DNA of 64,000 nucleotides from Cryptomeria japonica (lineage: Eukaryota > Streptophyta > Pinopsida > Cupressales > Cupressaceae), in the NCBI RefSeq assembly GCF_030272615.1, contig NC_081411.1:832180160-832244159 (forward strand), in the 5' to 3' direction. Made by a program: the position numbers and the translations under genes. The notes under the pieces were generated by a model. That model was given only the letters and a program-made list of their open reading frames with translations, had not been told where the DNA came from and did not search any database. Below are positions 58,037 through 64,000 of the stretch, piece after piece (the first letter of the stretch is position 1; the number at the start of each line of letters is the position of its first letter).

Positions 58037-59770
58037 TATTGGAGCTTCATTGATTCGTCTTGAAGAGGCATTATTGCGACGTCAAGAGGCAGATCTGAGG
58101 AGCATCGTCATTTGGAGGCGTCCTAGACCAGATCCGACCTCGCCATTGCGTCCGGAAGGCCATTTCCATGAATTTTGGTTATAAAGTTGGTCTATTTTGG
58201 TGAGGAAATTTTTTTTCCCAATTTTGTTTATCGTACGGATTTTTCGAATATTTTATATATATTTTTCAAAAAAATTTTTTTTTTCTGAAAAATTGTTTCA
58301 AAAAATCAAAAAAAATTTTGAAAAAAAAAAAATCGAAAAAATCGAAAAAATTGAAAAGGCAAATCAAAAAAAAAAAAAAAAAAAAATCAAAAAAATATTG
58401 TTTGGGGGGTCCGCAGACCCCCCCCGTACCCTACGTACCTGTCAGCAGTTTTGTGCAGGTACCCGCAGCCGACACCGTACTCCATCGCTGTCATCCTCGC
58501 CAACCACGCCGCGCTCTGTGCTCCGTGCAGTCCCCCGGCGCTCTGCTCCGCTTCCCGGCGCCCTCCACCTCCTCCCAGCACTACGCACCCAGCTCCCTGC
58601 AGGACCTCCGCTCGGGCACCGGACTCCGACGCCTCCTCAGCCGCTCCGGCACCTCCCTCGCGCTCCGGCTCCGCCTCGTCCGCCGGTTATCCGCCTCCCC
58701 AGCTCCCGGGCTCCGCCCCGCTCCGGCTCCATCCTCGGTCTCCGGGAACAGCCACGCAGACCGCCACGTGGCAAGACACTCGGACAGTCCAGTCAGCACA
58801 CGCAGACAGACACATCAGACCCTCCGTACACTCCGTACGACAAGTCAGCCGCTTCCGTACTGAGCCACGTGGGATTTCCGTACGACACATCATCACTTGG
58901 TACTGCCACGTGTCAAAACCGTACGCCACGTCAATCGTACGGACTGCCACACCAGCAGCCCAGTCACCTCTGCCACATCATCATCCGTACAGTACGGAAT
59001 ATCCAGTCAGCTGTCCACGCAGTCTGTCCGTACGGTACGGACGCCCAGTCAGCCAGGCAGCGAAGTTTTGGCGACGGTCGTACGACCGTCAAATTTAAGA
59101 CAGTGTTTTGCTGACGTCAGCGCCACATCAGCAGGGTTTGGAAATTTTTAGACCCCCTCTCATTTGCATTTTTGATTTTGCAGTTCAACTTCAAATGGCC
59201 ATAACTTGCTCATTTTTGCTCCTTTTTGGGTGCAATTTTTTTTGAAATGGGCTAGAATTTCGTGCTCTCCGCAGTGGTGAAAGAATTTTTTGATTTTGAT
59301 GCATGGATTTTTCAGAAAATGCAGTTTTTGGTGACTGTCCCTGAGTAATCCCAGTTTTTGCAACTTCAGAGGCTTCGTTTGGGGTCATCCGACCTCCTTT
59401 TTAGGTGCCGTTTTTTTTGAAAGTGCGTATTTTTTTGTCTACTTTCACATGATGCTATTAGATTGATGTCATTGTAAGTATAAATTGTACTTTCAGATTT
59501 AGGCCATTTTTGGCTCTCTTGGTACTTATATATTGGCTTGAATCTCAGTTAGATTCATTGCATTATTGATTGAAGTCTCTTGTATCTCAATTAAGAAGTT
59601 GTAAAATTTGCATCATAAGCCCACTTTGCCTTGTTTTGCAAGTGGCTCATTGTTATCGCACTAAGTATAAAGTGCCAAAATCATCACTTTTGGGGGGGTA
59701 CTTTGATTGATTGAATTTGGGGGGTGTCTCTTGTGCTTTTGTGCTCTTGTGTTCTTTCCTTTTTGCTGCT
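58037..59770 (+). other. Long leader of element D with a GC-rich block
   Basis: About 1.7 kb between PBS and the gag ATG. It includes A-rich runs (58260-58400), a sharply GC-rich block (58410-58760) and a segment dense in CCGTACG and CCACGT motifs (58760-59090). The reading frames across the block (for example 58197-59114) are Pro/Arg/Ser-rich in all registers, as expected from GC-rich non-coding DNA. Confidence 0.7.
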
Positions 59771-62053
59771 ATGAGTTCTTCTAAGTTTCCTCTCTTAACT
59801 CCACATAACTATGCTACTTGGAAAATTGATGCATGGAGTAAACTTATGGAAAAAGGACTCACTCATTACATTGATGGAACTATTGTTGCTCCAGCTGATC
59901 GTAAGGCTGATCCAGTTGGTCACTTAGATTGGCTCACTAAAAATATCATGGCAATTGGTACCTTAAGAAAGTATGTATCAAAGGATCTCATATTTCATAT
60001 TGAGAAATGCACTCTAATCAAGGATGCTTGGCAAAAGTTTCAAGACTTGTATGGTCAAGTTGATGAGATTAGGGGATATCAAATTGATAGTGATCTCACC
60101 ATGTTAGATCCCAAGAACTTTGATACTATACAAGATTATGTCACTAAGGCAAATGAGTTGAGGGCACAACTCAAAGATTGTGGCATTGATAAAAAGGATA
60201 CTCAATTGATATTCAACTTGATAGGGAAGCTTCCACAAGAATATGCAGCATTTGTTTCTAGTTTCCAAACTCATAGGATGACAATGGGTTCAAGCTACAA
60301 AATGCCTACATTTGATGCTTTCAATGAAATGTTGATGATGGAACAAACCAAGTTGATAAGCATGGGCATTCTTAAGGCTTCTTCTAAGTCTCAAGCATTA
60401 GTGGCAAATCAAGGAAACAAAGGAAATCAAGGAAAGGACAACTCAAACAAGAAGAAATGGCAATCAAAGCCTAAGGATAAAGCACAATCTTCTCCACAAC
60501 AAGGAGATTCATCTTCTTCCAAGAAAGATAATTCACCAAAGAGAGAGAGACCTACTTGTGCTTATTGTAAAAAGATTGGTCATGAGGAACATCGTTGCCA
60601 TACTAAGAAGATTGATGAGCTCACACATATCATCGAAAAGCATAACATTGATTTGCCTAAAGTCTACAAGAAGGATGATTCATCAACTTCCACTTCCTCA
60701 CATTCAAAAGGAAAAGGGCAAGCATTCATGGCTTCTACAAGTGGAAAAACTCACTCTTTTGGAACAAGAAAAGGACAAGCTCTATGTGCTACAACAAATC
60801 ATACTTCAGAGAGATGGCTTCTAGATTCAGGGGCTTCTCATCATATGGCATCTTCACAGTCTATGTTCTCTACATTTGAGCCTTGCACCATGCCACAGAT
60901 TTTGATGGGAAATCATACATACATGGATGTGATTGGGAAAGGATCTATTGACATTGGGGATAACTCCTTCAATGATGTGTTGTGTGTACCCCACTTGACA
61001 AACAATCTCCTTTCTATCTATCAAATCACACATGGCGCAACTAAGAGAGTTGTGGAGTTCACACCTGACTCAGTTTTTATTAGAGACATGGAGACTAGAG
61101 CTATCATTGCAACTGGGGTGGTTGATCATGCATCTCGGTTATACTCCTTTTCAGATTTTGTTGATGATGATGATTTCACATTTGATGATTCTACACATGA
61201 TGATCACACTTATTGTGATGATTCAGATTTTGAGGAGAACTTTGGACACTTGAACATGGGGATTCTCACATGTAACCCCGTTCTTGAGTCTTCTATTTCA
61301 TCTCCTCATATTGATATCACATCACCTATTGTACCTGATGATGCAGATAGTGCGACAGTTTTGCCTTCATGTGATTCAGTGCAGCAGGATATACATTGTC
61401 TTCCAGCTTCAAATTCATGGGATGATTACTTGACAGATATTGCAGGTTTGTTTGTGGAATCCTACATTACAGATTTGGGAGACATCATTGATGACATACA
61501 TCTTCTCTTTGATGAAGATGATCCTTCTTCGATTGTTGCGAGGGCACACTCTGACCCTCTTGTTCATTCTCTACATGATCATTCTTTCGAGGTTGACATG
61601 ATTGTGGATACTTATGTACAGCAGTTGGAGGAGGTCTCTTTATTCTTTGAGGAGACACATGAGTCTTTGGATATTGTTCTCCATCCATCTTCACTAGATG
61701 TTGGAGTTCCTTTTTCAGCAGTATGGCACAGTTTACCATCTTTGGAAGGGGTATCTTTCAGCATCGACATGGGGACACTTGAGCAGTTTTCAGAGATTCC
61801 TTTCATCATGAGTTTTCTTCATACATCTTCCCTTCATGATTGGGGAGACTTCATGGATACACCTTTGGTTTTGTTTCTTCCTAAGGGGAGGAATGTTGTT
61901 CGACGTTCGTGGAGCAGTTTCTTCATACATCGAGCTTCTATCATTGGTGCAGATTCTTCATTGAGGGATGATCACAGTTTGACTTCTCTTCTTCTCTCAT
62001 ATGGGGGGGACTTTTTCCTCACATGGGGTTTTGTTCCTCACATACTTCTTTGA
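59771..62053 (+). CDS. gag-pro: copia-type gag-protease fused to an acidic tail (760 aa)
   Basis: Intact frame from MSSSKFPLLTPHNYATWK. The copia gag (UBN2-like) covers residues ~1-215. A Lys/Ser/Gln-rich region follows, then the knuckle CAYCKKIGHEEHRC near residue 263, the protease active site WLLDSGASHHM near 350, and a partial GAG-pre-integrase motif (FGHLN) near 500. Where integrase should begin, the protein changes to an Asp/Ser/His-rich acidic region of ~260 residues ending FVPHILL, with no INT, RT or RNase H motif. The start is the first ATG in good position; an upstream in-frame TTG at 59711 is less likely. Gag would form particles and the protease would cut the polyprotein. The absence of stops fits its youth. 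Confidence 0.88.
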   Translation: MSSSKFPLLTPHNYATWKIDAWSKLMEKGLTHYIDGTIVAPADRKADPVGHLDWLTKNIMAIGTLRKYVSKDLIFHIEKCTLIKDAWQKFQDLYGQVDEIRGYQIDSDLTMLDPKNFDTIQDYVTKANELRAQLKDCGIDKKDTQLIFNLIGKLPQEYAAFVSSFQTHRMTMGSSYKMPTFDAFNEMLMMEQTKLISMGILKASSKSQALVANQGNKGNQGKDNSNKKKWQSKPKDKAQSSPQQGDSSSSKKDNSPKRERPTCAYCKKIGHEEHRCHTKKIDELTHIIEKHNIDLPKVYKKDDSSTSTSSHSKGKGQAFMASTSGKTHSFGTRKGQALCATTNHTSERWLLDSGASHHMASSQSMFSTFEPCTMPQILMGNHTYMDVIGKGSIDIGDNSFNDVLCVPHLTNNLLSIYQITHGATKRVVEFTPDSVFIRDMETRAIIATGVVDHASRLYSFSDFVDDDDFTFDDSTHDDHTYCDDSDFEENFGHLNMGILTCNPVLESSISSPHIDITSPIVPDDADSATVLPSCDSVQQDIHCLPASNSWDDYLTDIAGLFVESYITDLGDIIDDIHLLFDEDDPSSIVARAHSDPLVHSLHDHSFEVDMIVDTYVQQLEEVSLFFEETHESLDIVLHPSSLDVGVPFSAVWHSLPSLEGVSFSIDMGTLEQFSEIPFIMSFLHTSSLHDWGDFMDTPLVLFLPKGRNVVRRSWSSFFIHRASIIGADSSLRDDHSLTSLLLSYGGDFFLTWGFVPHILL

Positions 62054-62276
62054 GAGTTCTCTTGTATAGCTTTCATCTCTCTTTTTGGGGGAGGGTTTTT
62101 TCCCATTGGGTTTTTCTCTCTTTCCCCACTTTGTGAGAGATTTCATTGCATTGGTTTGCATGCATTTGCATTTGTTCATGGGTACCTAACATGGCCTCGT
62201 AGCCGGGACCCATCTTGCATTGCTTAGTTGCATTGTAGACTTAAGTGCATTCCCCTAAGTTGCACTTAAGGGGGGG
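62054..62276 (+). other. 3' untranslated interior and polypurine tract of element D
   Basis: Non-coding. It ends CACTTAAGGGGGGG directly before the 3' LTR, the polypurine tract. Confidence 0.8.
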
Positions 62277-62770
62277 TGTTGGTGTAAATAATTATTCATC
62301 ATGGATATTATTACACTTACTTAAGTTTACTTAGGATAATGCATTTCATAGTAGTTTGGATATGAGACACTTGGGTGTTTGTGCCACATTGGGATAGTGT
62401 GTGTAGGAGAAATTCCACCTCTTTTGGTGTTGATCTTGTTATTACACTATCATATCCACTTATTGTGGAGTGATAATTCCACCTTCAGTGGGTGATCCAC
62501 CTCATGTGGAATATTATATTATTTCTCCTACCTACCCACACCTATTTCCTACCTACCCTTGTTTCTTATTGAGCCACATGTCATGTTTGTGTGCTCATAC
62601 ATATCCCTAGCCTTGCCTATATAAGCAGGCTCATCTACATTGTATGTAACTAGATAATCCAGTTGATTATTGATCATTTTCTATTGATGAGAATACAGTC
62701 TATTCTTATCCCATATTATGTCTCTTTCATGTACATTTCAATGACTTCTTGATCTTGGCAAAATCCAACA
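62277..62770 (+). repeat. 3' LTR of element D (494 bp)
   Basis: Same sequence as 57531-58024 at every position I compared, followed by TSD AAGAT. Confidence 0.95.
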
Positions 62771-64000
62771 AAGATGAGCATTGTAGTTCCTAAGGCTACA
62801 AGGAAAGCAACCAAAATGATCAAAGTATTAACAGAGAAATTTGGAGAAGGTTCTTCCTCCACTCCTGTCAAGAGCGATCAAGTCATCACTGAGGAGGAAT
62901 CTGAAGCCCAAGAAGCAGCAATTACATTGAGCACCGAGTTGCCAAAAGGCAAAATTTTGAAAAGGAAGAAATAGGATACATCACAGGTATCACTTACTCC
63001 TCCAGTGAAGCGCCTCAATACTAGATCATCTGCAGTATCACCGAGTAAGAAGCAAAAAAATGTTGCAATGCCTAAGGTAACAAAAACTTATAAGAAGTCT
63101 ACTCGGAGACTCATTTTGAATAAAGTGTCAAGTGACACCGAATCTGGAGACATAAGTAAATTTCAGATTGTTAAGAGCACAAAGAAAGATGTACATAGTG
63201 TTGATAATTTTTGTGCAAATCTGAAACAATATGGTGGATTTGGAGCGTTCATATATGTAAAATATGAATCCAGAATTGATGCAGAAAAGAGGCAAATTGA
63301 AGAAGCTGTAATTTGCACACTTCTTAAATTCTGATTAGTCGCATTGGAAGTAACTAATTCTCTTCCAAAAGCATTGTACTTACACATTGATAATAGGTGG
63401 AAATATGCTATGGACTCAGAAAAGAAGATGAGAGAAAGAAGTCTAGTACATCTCTTTCTAGACATGTCGGTAGATGAGATGAGTGAACATCTGAAAAACT
63501 ACCAGACAAACTTCCTAGTCAAGCAAAGAGCCTTGAAACTGATGAATGGCCTTTATCTTGAAGTAGAGAAAGAGACAAAAGAAAAATGGCAAGAAATTTT
63601 TCGAATCAAGAGTGCTGATGAGCAAGGTGAAGTTGAAATAGTTGATCTCACCAAGCAAGATCCTGCTGGTACTATACAACTTGATGAGGATATCATGGAC
63701 ACTGAGGTACAGAAACATGAGATGATAGAAGGGAATGCCTATGCCAAACTGGTATCAAGTGAATCAGTTTTGGAACAAGTCAAGTCCTATCCTCCAGTAA
63801 CTCAGCATGTTTCAATCGAGACACCTCAGGACACTGATCAAGGCAAAGAGGGTCAACAGTCTACCAAAGGAGAAGCTACTTCTCAGACCACTGGGGAACA
63901 AACTTCTCAAGCCCTAACAAGCACTGAAACTGTTGCCACCGAGACCCCAAGCAAGGAATCACCGAAGGCTACATCTGAGGCTAAAGAAACCGACAAAAGT

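Larger units (their letters stand above)
57531..62770 (+). mobile_element. Young copia-like LTR element D lacking pol
   Basis: LTRs 57531-58024 and 62277-62770 (494 bp each) look identical by eye. TSD AAGAT lies at 57526-57530 and 62771-62775. PBS TGGTATCAGAGC abuts the left LTR and a PPT abuts the right. The single large ORF is gag-protease joined to a non-pol tail, so integrase and RT are absent. This is the youngest insertion in the window by LTR identity. Confidence 0.95.
53276..64000 (+). mobile_element. Non-autonomous copia-like LTR element C, cut by window end
   Basis: Plus-strand relative of B: 5' LTR, PBS, ORF1, spacer and ORF2 in the same order. ORF2 is split by element D at 57531-62770 and runs off the window. 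The 3' LTR is outside. No pol is seen in the part present. Confidence 0.88.
56366..64000 (+). pseudogene. ORF2 of element C, split by element D
   Basis: Starts ATGGCTCCAAAG at 56366 (stop at 56381), runs open to a frameshift near 57137, then has more shifts and stops to 57530. It resumes after element D at 62776 with the codons of MSIVVPKATRKATKM and continues, with stops at 62972 and 63332, to the window end in a Thr/Glu/Lys-rich linker. Homologous to B throughout; for example MWLEEKPFKITKEIIHLITG and LYLHIDNRWKYAMDSEKKMR. The TAG at 57310-57312 sits at the same codon as the TAG at 46876 in B. Function unknown. Confidence 0.85.

Noticed and set aside
58197-59114. 305-codon plus-strand ORF in the leader of element D
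   Set aside because: It spans A-runs and a GC-rich block where all frames are open and Pro/Arg/Ser-rich; it has no domain and lies between PBS and gag.

Overview
The window reads as a slice of a large, repeat-swollen plant nuclear genome, most likely a gymnosperm. It is AT-rich, holds no rRNA, tRNA or clearly single-copy host gene, and is almost wholly made of nested long terminal repeat (LTR) retrotransposons with LTRs of 0.5-1.35 kb, plus one old plant L1-type LINE. Organism assignment is inference; nothing in the sequence names a species.

Layout. (1) 1-4911: minus-strand Ty3/gypsy element cut by the window edge, with a gag frame broken by stops, a long leader and its 5' LTR. (2) 6461-18706: plus-strand unrecognised coding unit ('family 1'), split by element H (8669-18340, TSD GACAT), a non-autonomous element with one Gln/Pro-rich ORF. 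(3) 18707-21494: LTR-like debris and a 3' LTR (G). (4) 21495-23335, 29560-30977 and 51179-52540: three collinear pieces of one minus-strand LINE (RNase H and zf-RVT; RT; endonuclease). (5) 24407-28014: a second, minus-strand copy of family 1, with a remarkable array of about 16 hairpins beside it at 28216-29450. (6) 30978-51178: element A, whose right LTR was hit by element B (38257-50661, TSD ACATC), whose left LTR was in turn hit by element E (38792-43496, TSD ATTAC). (7) 53276-64000: element C, relative of B, whose second ORF is split by copia-like element D (57531-62770, TSD AAGAT, LTRs identical by eye).

The most interesting content is elements A, B and C. They have copia-style signals (a TGGTATCAGAGC-type primer binding site and a GGGGGAGAT polypurine tract) but no visible protease, integrase or reverse transcriptase. 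Instead each carries the same two proteins: ORF1, a coiled coil followed by up to five CCHC knuckles, and ORF2, about 1,130 codons of unrecognised globular domains, a basic linker and a coiled coil. ORF2 is conserved from end to end between the divergent A and B/C subfamilies and sits behind a roughly 500-bp spacer with promoter/5'-UTR character. This looks like a cargo-carrying, trans-mobilised retrotransposon lineage that I cannot match to a described family.

All boundaries were found by eye from repeat pairs, target-site duplications, primer sites and translated motifs; no database search was possible.
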